Assembly: GCA_932521025.1 (NCBI GenBank)
Contig: OW051469.1
Coordinates: 5,964,398-6,028,397 of the forward strand
Length of the DNA: 64,000 bases
DNA from: Oscheius onirici
Lineage: Eukaryota > Nematoda > Chromadorea > Rhabditida > Rhabditidae
Reading direction: 5' to 3'
The notes under the pieces: generated by a model
Told to the model about the DNA's origin: nothing
Database searches by the model: none
The model's input: only the letters and a program-made list of their open reading frames with translations
Shown here: positions 12,404-21,588 of the stretch, piece by piece
Numbering within the stretch: the first letter of the stretch is position 1
How the letters are laid out: each line of letters opens with the position of its first letter
Program-made: the position numbers and the translations under genes

Positions 12404-12537
12404 TCGAATTGTTATCTTGTTATTGTTGCTTGTTTTCTCGTTAAAAAAATGCATCATTTCTTCTTTTGGTTAGAACAGCTGTTTATTCAGCATATATCTC
12501 GTTTCTTTCTTGATTTTTAAGTACTTTTCCAGAGGAA

Positions 12538-13192
12538 ATGGGCGGTGTGATGAGCTATTTCCGCGGCCTCTTCGGTCAGCGCGAAATGCGGATTTTGATC
12601 TTGGGACTGGACGGAGCCGGAAAGACGACTATTCTCTACAGACTTCAGGTTTTTCCCCCTTTTTCCTTTGTAATTCAAGTATTCAGGTCGGCGAAGTCGT
12701 AACAACAATTCCCACGATAGGTTTCAATGTTGAGCAGGTCGAATACAAGAATCTCAAGTTCCAGGTCCGGTTATTTTCTTTCTTCTCATAAAAAAGCTTA
12801 AGGTTTGGGACCTCGGCGGTCAGACGTCCATTCGACCCTACTGGAGATGCTATTACGCCAATACAGACGCCATTATCTACGTAGTTGATTCGGCGGATCG
12901 AGATCGTGTTGGAATTTCACGACAGGAATTGGTCTCGATGTTACAAGAAGACGAGCTTCAAGGCGCCGTTTTAGCTGTTCTTGCCAATAAACAGGTTATT
13001 TTATTTTTATCGAATAGACATAAAATTCAGGATATTGCCGGCTGCCTGACTCCTGCTGAAGTTCACAAAGCTCTTGGATTGGAAGCATTGCGTAATCGGA
13101 CTTTCCAGATCTTCAAAACGTCTGCCTCAAAAGGCGAAGGATTGGACGAGGCAATGGAATGGCTGGCCAATCAGCTGCAAACTAAGAAATAA
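12538..13192 (+). CDS. arl-1: ARL1, Arf-like GTPase of the trans-Golgi
   Basis: Four exons (12538-12648, 12687-12764, 12803-12994, 13031-13192) encode 180 residues, the normal Arl1 length. Gly-2 after the start Met fits N-myristoylation. All nucleotide motifs are intact: P-loop GLDGAGKTT, switch [21 protein letters not shown] (split by the third intron) and SAS near the end. Arl1 recruits GRIP-domain golgins to the trans-Golgi. The ATG is eight bases after a TTTTCCAG acceptor and 134 bases after the KRI1 stop, the arrangement of a downstream operon gene that receives a spliced leader. Confidence 0.95.
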
Positions 13193-13436
13193 CTCTTTTT
13201 TTGTGCTCTCTGTCCCTGCTATCTCTCTGTGAAGGTCGTCTGTGATTTATTTTTATTTATAATGTCCCTTTTTTCCCATCTCTTGTGACATAATCCCTAC
13301 CCCCGTGTTTTGATTGACCACCTAACAATTCTGGTTCTGGTAAATTTTTTTATCAAACGTGTTTTTAGGTTTAGTATAGTAGATAGCACAATTTACAAAA
13401 ATGAGCAATGTTCCGGCTATTTATAGACAAGAGATA

Positions 13437-14178
13437 TCATTTCTTGGATTTCTTCGGCTTCGGAGCGTATTTGGCAGCCAGATTGTCGAGAAAGTTGTCT
13501 TCGCCACGACCAACCTGTCTCTTCAAAATCAAGGCCTCGAGATCGCTCGTTCCTTCCTTTTTTTCGATTTCCTTCAGAGCTTCTTTTGCCTCCGTAGTGG
13601 CTTTTCGAGCACGTTTCGCCATCTGAGTCTTTCCCGTCGAAGATTTGTATTTTTCTTGGCTTTCAGACTGCCTTTCTCGATCAAACCATCCATAATTTCC
13701 TGAATTATTTTCGTTGTAAAAATGGAAGGAAAAAAGAACCTTGACACGAGTCTCCTCGTCAGAAGAACCGAGGCTGATGTACTCGAGCATTCGATTCATA
13801 TCGCCGTCACATTTCTTGTAAGCTGCCGCAATATCTTGTTCTTCCTCCTCGGATCCCGGTATTTGGCGAAGAAATTCTCGATATCCTTCTTCGTGACTTT
13901 CTTGAAGACCGTCCTCCACAAATTTACACTGTCATCGTCCGAAAGCATTCTCCTCGTCTATTGCTCCTAACTTTTCTATCAGTGAGGAAAACTGAAAAGA
14001 TACCACTTTCATCGTAAATCTTCTTCTTCTCCTCGTCAGAGAGAATGGAGTAGACCTTCGAAACGAGCTGAAAGCGAACAGTCGCCGTCTGCTTGGCAGA
14101 TTCGTTTTCTCCCGCCTTGTCCGGATGGTCATCGACATCTTGTAGTACGCTTTTTTCACAGTCCTTGAGAAGAGGCAT
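13437..14178 (-). pseudogene. DNAJC9: DNAJC9-like J-domain gene with several frame lesions
   Basis: The product resembles DNAJC9, a nuclear HSP70 co-chaperone for histones: an N-terminal MPLLKDC, the HPDK motif, ...YSILSDEEKKKIYDESG, then a GSEEEEQDI helix and a basic C-terminus ending KPKKSKK. The family's sequence can only be followed by switching frame at least four times inside exons: in J-domain helix II (14118-14150), near 13940, at the CCCGG near 13857 and at the A run near 13652. Helix I with the usual LFGTxDLYxVLG segment is absent. The gaps are too small for introns. Splice sites are normal (a 37-base and a roughly 40-base intron). It is either a decaying gene or a local cluster of assembly indels. 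It lies 305 bases downstream of ARP-1 on the same strand. Confidence 0.75.
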
Positions 14179-14483
14179 TTTCAATCTGAAAAATGCCAGC
14201 AAATGAAAAAGCTGCAAAGCTTAAACGAAGGGATAATTTGTATAAGATCAACAGAATCAATAATTGCCAAAACATATGACCCAAGTAGTTTTATTAGGTT
14301 CTTAATAAATGGCAGCTTAAAAAAAGCGGAAGAGGGGAAGGAAATTATGTCGTAAAGGTCACAGGGAGAACAATAATTAAGGTACTCTGAAGAAAATGAG
14401 CTCTTTATGGGGACACACAAGCCTGTATAAAGGTGAGAAAGTGACATCAAAGCTGCTTCGAGAGAAAGAGAGAATAAAGACGT

Positions 14484-15828
14484 CTAGAAGAATTTTCGGT
14501 GGATTACCCGTTTGCCTTCTTCTTCGTACTCGCGCTTGCTGACCCACAAGTTACGGAAAGTGTCCAGAGAGGCCAAAATTGAGCCACCAATAAATGTCGA
14601 GTACATTCTTTCCTACACAATGTTTTGATTTGTAAAAGAACAGAAGAAAATATTCACCTGAGGAGCAGAAATCCTAATCTTCGTGTCTTGAGGAGCGATC
14701 TTCTTGACTTCGGCAAGAAGTCTATCTCCAAAACCGGTGAACATGGTTGTACCTCCGCTCAAAACTATGCTTTCGTAGAGCGTCTTCCTCAGATCCATAT
14801 CGCATTGCTGAAACGAGCAGATTGAACAGAGATAAAATAAAACGACTCACCCTGATAGCGTCATTTACAAGATGAGCCATTCCAGGACACTCTTCGCCAA
14901 TAATCTCAGGTCGGAAGAGAATTTCAGCTGCACGGAATCGACATGCACCTAGCTCGAGTCGAGTAGCGTCGGGCAACGAGTAGATGAGCCTTTCGTTCTC
15001 ACTAGCTTCTTCCTTTGCAGCATTCGAAGCGAGGAAGCAGGCCTTTTCCTTGATCTCTCTGACAATTTCGAACTCGCTCGTTCTGTGCAGATCGGCTCCT
15101 TCCTTTCTGAGGAGCACGCGAAGCCACCTGGTAACATCGCGTCCGGCCACATCCATACGTTTGATTCTGAAGAAATTAGCTCAAATTAAAACAAACGATG
15201 AAAAACTAACCCATGCTGCATGGCGAAACCTTCAAAGATAGGAACTACGTGGGTGACGCCGTCTCCAGAGTCCAGCACAACTCCGGTGGTTCGTCCAGTG
15301 GAATAGAGGGAAAGAACAGCCTGCATTTGGATATGGAGGGCTGGCGCATTGAGTGTTTCGAGGAAGATTTCGGCCGCCTTCTCCTTGTGCTGCATAGGAT
15401 TCAGAGGAGCTTCTGTCAATAGGACGGGATGGTCACCAGGGAATATCTAAGAGCAAAAAGGTGTTAACTAAAAATTCATCTCACTCACATTTAGCTGGTC
15501 CTGACTGTAAATGTATTGCCAAACTCGCTCCATGTCGTTCCAATCAGTCACGATTCCATGCTCCATCGGATACTTCAGCGCCAACAGGCCTCTGTATTGT
15601 TCTGCTTTTGGTCCTGAATTTCAGATCGTCAGAAACAGCTGAAAATGAAAACTAACCGATGAACATATCGCCTTCAAGAGCTCCGGCCATGACACGGTGA
15701 TATTTCGGTCGGCCTACAAAATTTGCGAATTTGACTCTCGGCGTCTGATCGCCAGCAAAGCCAGCCTTGATGACGCCGGATCCATTGTCGATTACCACAG
15801 GCTGATTGGCGATGATCTCGTAGTCCAT
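14484..15828 (-). CDS. arp-1: Actin-related protein 1 (centractin), dynactin filament subunit
   Basis: Six exons (15828-15657, 15613-15489, 15446-15211, 15166-14851, 14807-14658, 14612-14484) give 375 residues, one fewer than human ARP1. ARP1 forms the short filament of dynactin, the dynein adaptor. It shows [21 protein letters not shown] (nucleotide site), [41 protein letters not shown] (second phosphate loop) and [10 protein letters not shown]. The end ...[18 protein letters not shown] matches the centractin tail rather than actin's KCF. The ATG directly follows a CACTTCAG acceptor, as expected for trans-splicing. The DNAJC9-like gene follows closely on the same strand, an operon-like pairing. 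Confidence 0.95.
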
Positions 15829-16242
15829 CTGAAGTGATGGTTGCAGGACGTTAGGTAAAGCAGCGAAATATGGGAAAGGTGGAAGGAAATTCAGTCAAAT
15901 TATGATAAATATAACGGTCACTACCAGAGTTGGGCGGATAGTAAAATCGGGTGCGATTAGCGATTGCGATTAGAATCGCAAAGTTTAAACGGATGCGGAT
16001 ATCCGCGGATGCGATTAGTAGTGGATATGGTTTGTTCAAAAAAAAAAGAGAGCTCGACCGTAACCCATTTATTTCAGCGCGAGACCCTTATAACATGGAA
16101 ACATAGGATATTCAGCTAAGTTTTCTGTTGTTATTCCGGTCTCGCGGCGAATTAAAGCGAGCCTCCCCCTACTGTTGATTATCTCCATGTATTTGTTGAT
16201 TAGCGCAGCTCATGAGTCCGACAGCAGCAGTGGCGCCGCGTG

Positions 16243-16315
16243 CACGGAATGGCGCAGTGGATAAGTGCGCCGCCTACGAATCTAATCATGGGCCAAGTTC
16301 GATCCCCCAGTGAGG
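16243..16315 (+). ncRNA. tRNA-like sequence inside MITE, forward
   Basis: A-box TGGCGCAGTGG at 16250-16260 and B-box-like AGTTCGATCCC at 16296-16306 have tRNA spacing, but the arms do not fold into a cloverleaf. It is probably tRNA-derived promoter sequence captured by the element. Confidence 0.4.
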
Positions 16316-16423
16316 GGAATAGTTTTGTTTTTGAATTCAATAATGCTTCAACAGTTAGTTTATGAACTACTTCGCTTTGGACGACTTTATTCATCATAAA
16401 TGTATACATAAAAACCGAGGATC

Positions 16424-16495
16424 ATAATAAGGAATCGAACCCGAGACTTCAAAATTATAAGAAACAAACGCTTTACCCACTGCGCCAGTGGGGCA
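16424..16495 (-). ncRNA. tRNA-like sequence inside MITE, reverse
   Basis: On the minus strand TGGCGCAGTGG is followed by GGGTTCGATTCC at normal tRNA spacing and then by a T run. The anticodon stem is not paired. It faces the copy at 16243-16315, so the element carries two convergent Pol III-like units. Confidence 0.4.
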
Positions 16496-16880
16496 CCGTC
16501 GCCGCGCTTGCGCTGTTGCTTGCCCATTTTCGGCGCCAAATTCAAACGGGGGGTAGAGGCAGGCCCGCTTTAAATGGGTTATGGTCGAGCTCTTTTTTTT
16601 TTTTAGAAAACCATAGCAACATTCGAAAATTACGTGATTTTGTGAGTTTACGGGATGTTTTTCTAATTTTTTTGAGTGCGAAATTATGTTTTGCCCTTTT
16701 AGTGTGAAAACTGCTCTAGTTTTGGCATTTCCGGAGAAAATACGAGTGAAACGTGTGACAAAAAAAATTCAACGTATTTTTTTCAATTTTTGAAGAAAAT
16801 TTGAAATTGCGCCAATAATCGCTAATCGCGGTGAAAAAATGCGATTGCGGATGCGATTAGCGGATATCAGCCCATCACTG

Positions 16881-17297
16881 ATCACTATGTTCCCGTCCAA
16901 GTAACAAGCAAAATGAAAAGGAGCTACAAACAAGGCCATAACGCGAAGAGTAGGATAGATTGCGAAATAATCATCGTTCTAGCTGCATAAAATAGAACAT
17001 GAGTACTGGTGCATTTCTACAACGTTTCATGGATGTGATTTGTGAAAATCAAGCAGAAATTTTCCAAGAAATTAAAATTTGCAGGAAAAAACGACGCAGT
17101 CAACCCTCTTGAAGAATTCTGCTCGTTTGATTGAAAATAGATTTATAGCGCCAGTACGCAATCTCAAATACTAGCGGCTATATACCGTAGCCAAACTATA
17201 TTTTGTTTGTTGTTTTTTTTCCAATGTACTTTCCCGCAACGTTCCCCTTTTTCACTGTCTTCTTTATTTCAGATGCAAGATCACTTTCTTTTCAGAA
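16881..17297. other. Intergenic, upstream of the SET gene
   Basis: No coding signal. Two consecutive TTTCAG acceptors at about 17266-17271 and 17289-17295 precede candidate ATGs. Confidence 0.4.
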
Positions 17298-18454
17298 ATG
17301 CACTCTTCGAGCGCTTTCAACTCCAAAATGGGAGAGGTAGAAGTTTCCGTCGAAGCCCTAACGGAAGCGATGAAGGATCTTCCTCCGACAGATCATCGGC
17401 TTCAACCAAAGGAGCTGTGTATCTTTGACGATATTGCCACATCGCTAGTTGTGGATACGCATCTAGGATTTCAATCACATAAAATGAATCGAAGGTTAGA
17501 GCTCTGTCTGTTTTCATAACCGTTTTTCTGTTTTAGAGGACGATTTCTGAAGCACAACGACACGAATAAAGCCGGAGGAATCATGAGAAAATTTATTGAG
17601 ACACAAAACTTGGAAAAGGCCATGCAATCCATTCTTCAGCTCGGCTCAGTGTCCACATATCTCCAGACCTTGCATTTTAGCAAACAAATAGAGTTTCGTG
17701 ACCATGTAAGCTCTTTTTCAGGAAATGACTATATTCTTTTTCAGATTCTACGTTTCTTAAACATTTTTTCTCATCAAGCCGGGTTCACTGTCGAAAAATG
17801 CACACGATATGCGACCGAAGACAAGCTTGGAGCCAAGCTGGTAGCTACAAAACACTGGTAAGGTCCTTTTTTTAATCTCAACCCAGAATTGAAGGCAAAA
17901 AGGCGACGTAATTGACCGCCTTTACGGCGTAATTAGTCAACTAAACGAAAAAAATGAAAAGGATATACTGACCCCCGGAACAAACGATTTCAGCGTCATG
18001 TACAGTACAAGGTTTGTCGTTGATTCTGGCTTGTTCAAACAACCGTTGTAGGAAAAACTGCGCTCAACTATGGCTAGGTCCAGGAGCATATATCAACCAC
18101 GATTGTCGCCCAACTTGCCGATTTGTTCCGACTGAAAAGACTGCATCTATAAAGGTAACCTGTCTTATTGAATAGCTCAATTTCACTTTTAAGGTATTGC
18201 GTGATATGAAGCCCGGAGACGAAATAACCTGCTACTATGGCGATGATTTCTTCGGCGAGAAAAACGAGAGATGTGAATGTGCTACTTGTGAAAGGTTGTT
18301 CCATATTTTCTTAAAATGTTCTCTTTATAGTCGCTGCAAGGGAGCCTTTTCAAGCCTACAATTTTCAAACGAAGAACTGGAAAATTTGGGCACTCGACCA
18401 AAATATGGACTTCGGCACACGGATTCCCGTCTTCTTCGTACCTTCCAGCAGTAG
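17298..18454 (+). CDS. set-4: Suv4-20 type histone H4K20 methyltransferase, SET domain shortened
   Basis: Seven exons (17298-17494, 17537-17705, 17745-17857, 17994-18011, 18052-18154, 18194-18294, 18331-18454) encode 274 residues. Suv4-20 enzymes di- and trimethylate H4K20. The family signature is clear: [71 protein letters not shown]. About 30 residues that normally follow VATKxW and include the GCIAELSE motif are not encoded. In their place, between 17858 and 17993, is a stretch holding a short repeat. The coding triplets for NDFS can still be read at 17986-17997, but the acceptor TTTCAG lies inside them, and splicing there keeps the frame. Either the locus lost part of its SET fold, or an exon is missing from the assembly. 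Confidence 0.8.
17909..17975 (+). repeat. Dispersed short repeat, copy 2
   Basis: The inverted copy of the first 65 bases of the window, nearly identical. It lies inside intron 3 of the Suv4-20 gene, where a conserved exon segment is expected. It contains the partial palindrome AATTGACCGCC TTTA CGGCGTAATT. Confidence 0.8.
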
Positions 18455-19044
18455 ACTCTTTTTTATATTCTTTTCTACCTAATTTCTTTCGTTTTACTGG
18501 TTCACACTGCATAATTTAACAATTTGTAAATCTGATCTCTTACAAGTAAATTTTCAACACTGCCACCACGTTTTATAGCAAATTGAACAACCAAAAGTGC
18601 GGACCGATTCGGCGTGACAGGTTGATCATAAAAACGGGCGTATTTCGATGAGACACGGGTCATTCACGTCGAGGGCACTTTTAGAATCAGAAACGAGAAG
18701 ATTTTTCTTCAGAATACAGAAAGTTCCATGAACATAGAGGAAACCTTGAGATAAAAACAAGAGGCTACTATACGAGTCTGGAGGCCTCCTTATCAGCCCC
18801 ATATCTAACCATTTTAGAGAGGTTTTTCTTCAGAAAGAGAACTAACTTTTTCCTCACCAATGTCATCGAAACCACGTCGATTTGACCCGGCGTGTTCCAG
18901 TCTCATCTCAGTCCACACGTGCCGACATTAGAATGACTGTCGGTCATTCGAAACCCCCGAATTACCCCGGTTTTTGACGACCGTCCTCGACCACGGGTTC
19001 TACATAAAAGGCCTCATTTACGGCAGGTTTCGAGATTCCTCACT
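18455..19044. other. Intergenic, upstream of histidase
   Basis: No exon seen. A short ATG-led frame overlaps the histidase start in another frame and is not supported. Confidence 0.4.
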
Positions 19045-21334
19045 ATGCGTCTGCAATTCCAAGTCGGCATCGAATGCATTGTCGTCCCCTGTCAGGAGAG
19101 TGAAACTGTTCATACTGTCTCTCTCCGAGCTCTTGCCAAGGTTCGACGACTTCGACCCACTTTGGTCAAAGATGAGTCCGTTTACCATGAGGTTGGTTTG
19201 CTTATGCATTGAAAAATCTTTCCCTAGATCCGTCGGACCATCGGAAATTCTCTGGTAGATCCGGAGGATACTGTCGGAGAAGTTCTGAAAGATGGGGATT
19301 TTGTTCTGATTGTCATCGATGCTGCCGAAACCGAAGACGCGAAGGAGGAGAAACGTCTGGAAGAGCTGAAAGAGGCCAAGAAGGAAATTCAGAAGAGACG
19401 TAAACATGTCTCTTTCTCGGAAGAAATGTCCGTTCGAGTGGTCAGAAATCCATCAAAACAACTGATTCTGGACGGAAATAGTCTGACTCCGATGGATCTG
19501 GTCGACTGCGAGAGAGGAGAATGTCTTCTCCATGTAAGTGTTTTAATGATGAGAAAGAGAGTCTTTCAGTTGTCCGCTGAAGCTGAGGAAAAGATTCGAA
19601 AAGGACGACAACTTCTCGAAAAAATCACTTCACAAAACGACGGTCAGTTTTTGTTTGTCCCAAACTTTTGACATTTCTTTACAGCCGTTTACGGTATCAC
19701 GACTGGCTTCGGAACCTTTGCCAATGTTCGTATTGAGCATGAGAAACTCAAGTGAGTTTATTCAAGTGACCTCAAATAAAATCCCTTTCAGAAAACTCCA
19801 ACTGAACCTGATCCGTTCCCATGCCACTGGCTACGGAAAAGCTCTGACTCCGAGTCAGACTCGCATGCTTCTCGCTCTTCGAATCAACGTCCTGGCCAAA
19901 GGACACAGTGGAATCAGTGTGGAGAACATTAAGAAGATGATAGCTGCCTTCAACGCCTTCTGTGTGTCCTACGTTCCGCAGCAGGGAACAGTCGGCTGTT
20001 CTGGAGATCTCTGCCCTTTGGCTCATTTGGCGTTGGGACTACTGGGTGAGGGCAAGATGTGGAGTCCTTCGACAGGATGGGATGCTGCTGACGTAGTTCT
20101 GGAGAAGAATGGACTGAAACCTTTGGAGCTGGGCCCGAAAGAGGGACTGGCTCTGATCAATGGAACACAAATGGTCACTGCTCTTGGTGCTATGAGTAGG
20201 CGAGAGTTTTAACCATTCTTAAGAAAAGGTTCAGCTCTGGAACGAGCCTATAACATTGCTCGACAGGCAGATATCATTGCTGCTCTGTCTCTGGACGTCT
20301 TGAAAGGAACTACAAAGGCCTACGATTCGGACATTCATGCGATTCGTCCTCACAAAGGACAACAGTTGTCAGCTCTGAGACTTCGGTCTCTTCTTCACTC
20401 GGATGCCAATCCGAGCCAAATTGCCGAATCCCACAGAAACTGCGGCAAGGTCCAGGATGCTTACACACTCCGCTGTGTTCCCCAAGTTCACGGAGTCGTT
20501 CATGACACTATCGAATTTGTGAGAGAGATTATCCGGACGGAAATGAACTCGGCCACTGACAATCCATTGGTTTTCGCTGATAGAGAAGAAATCATTTCTG
20601 GCGGCAACTTCCATGGAGAGTATCCCGCCAAGGTGACTCTTTTTTTAACTACAATTCAAAAATTAATCTCCAGGCTCTCGACTACTTAGCCATCGCTGTC
20701 CACGAATTGGCTCAGATGAGTGAACGTCGTTTGGAGCGTCTTGTGAACAATCAACTCTCCGGTCTTCCGACCTTCTTGACTCCAGACGGTGGTCTGAATT
20801 CTGGTTTCATGACTGTCCAACTCTGTGCTGCCAGTCTTGTTTCCGAGAACAAAGTTCTCTGTCATCCCTCATCTTGTGACAGTATCCCCACCAGCTGCAA
20901 TCAAGAAGACCACGTAAGTATGGGCGGTTTCGCTGCCAGAAAGGCTCTCACTATCGTCGAACACGTCGAAGCTGTCCTGGCCATGGAGCTGATGGCTGCC
21001 TGTCAGGGAATGGAGTTTCTGAAGCCGCTGGTCTCCACAGCTCCTCTGAACAAGGTCTATCAGCTCGTCCGAACAGTGGCTGCTCCTCTGATCGAGGATC
21101 GCTACATGCAACCGGAAATCGAAGCTTGTATTGAGCTTCTCCGATCAAACAAGGTAAAAGAATATTTTGTTGAAGTTTATAAATATTCAGGTCTGGGAAA
21201 TTGTCGCTCCTCATCTGGAGACGCTAAAAGAGATGGAAGACCTCGATCCTGATGCCCTGAGAATTATGACCAAGACACCAACTGGAGTCGGACTTCGGGA
21301 CCACTTCCACTGCAGTTCTGATGAAGATGATTAA
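19045..21334 (+). CDS. haly-1: Histidine ammonia-lyase (histidase)
   Basis: Eight exons (19045-19191, 19228-19533, 19570-19642, 19685-19751, 19792-20195, 20235-20632, 20674-21153, 21191-21334) encode 672 residues, close to animal histidases. It deaminates histidine to trans-urocanate, the first step of histidine breakdown in the cytosol. The prosthetic-group tripeptide is Cys-Ser-Gly ([19 protein letters not shown]) rather than Ala-Ser-Gly of vertebrates; from memory nematode enzymes share this. Other hallmarks are [45 protein letters not shown] and [20 protein letters not shown]. The N-terminal ~100 residues are an animal-type extension. The CTG-initial exon at 20235 joins as MTLERAYN. A polyadenylation signal lies at 21375-21380. 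Confidence 0.97.
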
Positions 21335-21374
21335 ACTGATTTGTTTTAAACTGATGTAAACGTATTTGTAACTG

Positions 21375-21380
21375 AATAAA
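21375..21380 (+). promoter_or_regulatory. Polyadenylation signal AATAAA
   Basis: AATAAA lies 41 bases after the histidase stop. The converging phosphatase gene ends only 209 bases further on. Confidence 0.7.
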
Positions 21381-21588
21381 CTCACTAATGGTTTGGGTCC
21401 ACCGCGAATGCGGTCTAACCGTGATATCGTAGACACAATGATTAGAGAAAGAATCTTCATTACAGGGGAATGGAAATGGGAACAATATGGACTGCTTAAA
21501 CCCGTCTTAACCTCGCGTAGAAACGGCGTGAGGTCGTCTTCTGACTATTCTCTATACCCGCTTCAGTTTTGTGTACTCTCTGTCTTTC

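Larger units (their letters stand above)
16028..16613. mobile_element. Tc1/mariner-like MITE nested in the hAT copy
   Basis: This 586-base element has long imperfect terminal inverted repeats starting TGGTTTGTTCAAAA and including GAGCTCGACCGTAACCCATT. A TA lies on each side (16026-16027 and 16614-16615). Removing it and one TA restores GGATAGCAACATTCGAA, which matches the uninterrupted hAT copy (reverse complement around 54066-54084) except for two substitutions. It holds two convergent tRNA-like box pairs and encodes nothing else recognisable. Confidence 0.9.
15925..16880 (+). mobile_element. hAT-type non-autonomous transposon, copy 1, interrupted
   Basis: The ends read CAGAGTTGGGCGGATAG at the left and ...GCCCATCACTG at the right, matching in inverted orientation the ends of the copy at 53785-54267. 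The flanks are GTCACTAC and ATCACTAT, an eaten-away 8-base target duplication sharing six positions. The body is built from GCGATTAG/CGCTAATCGC repeats and a shared internal segment (about 16616-16860). It is split by another transposon at 16028-16613. There is no transposase. Confidence 0.85.

Noticed and set aside
16243-16495. Functional tRNA genes
   Set aside because: Box motifs are present but anticodon and acceptor stems do not pair.
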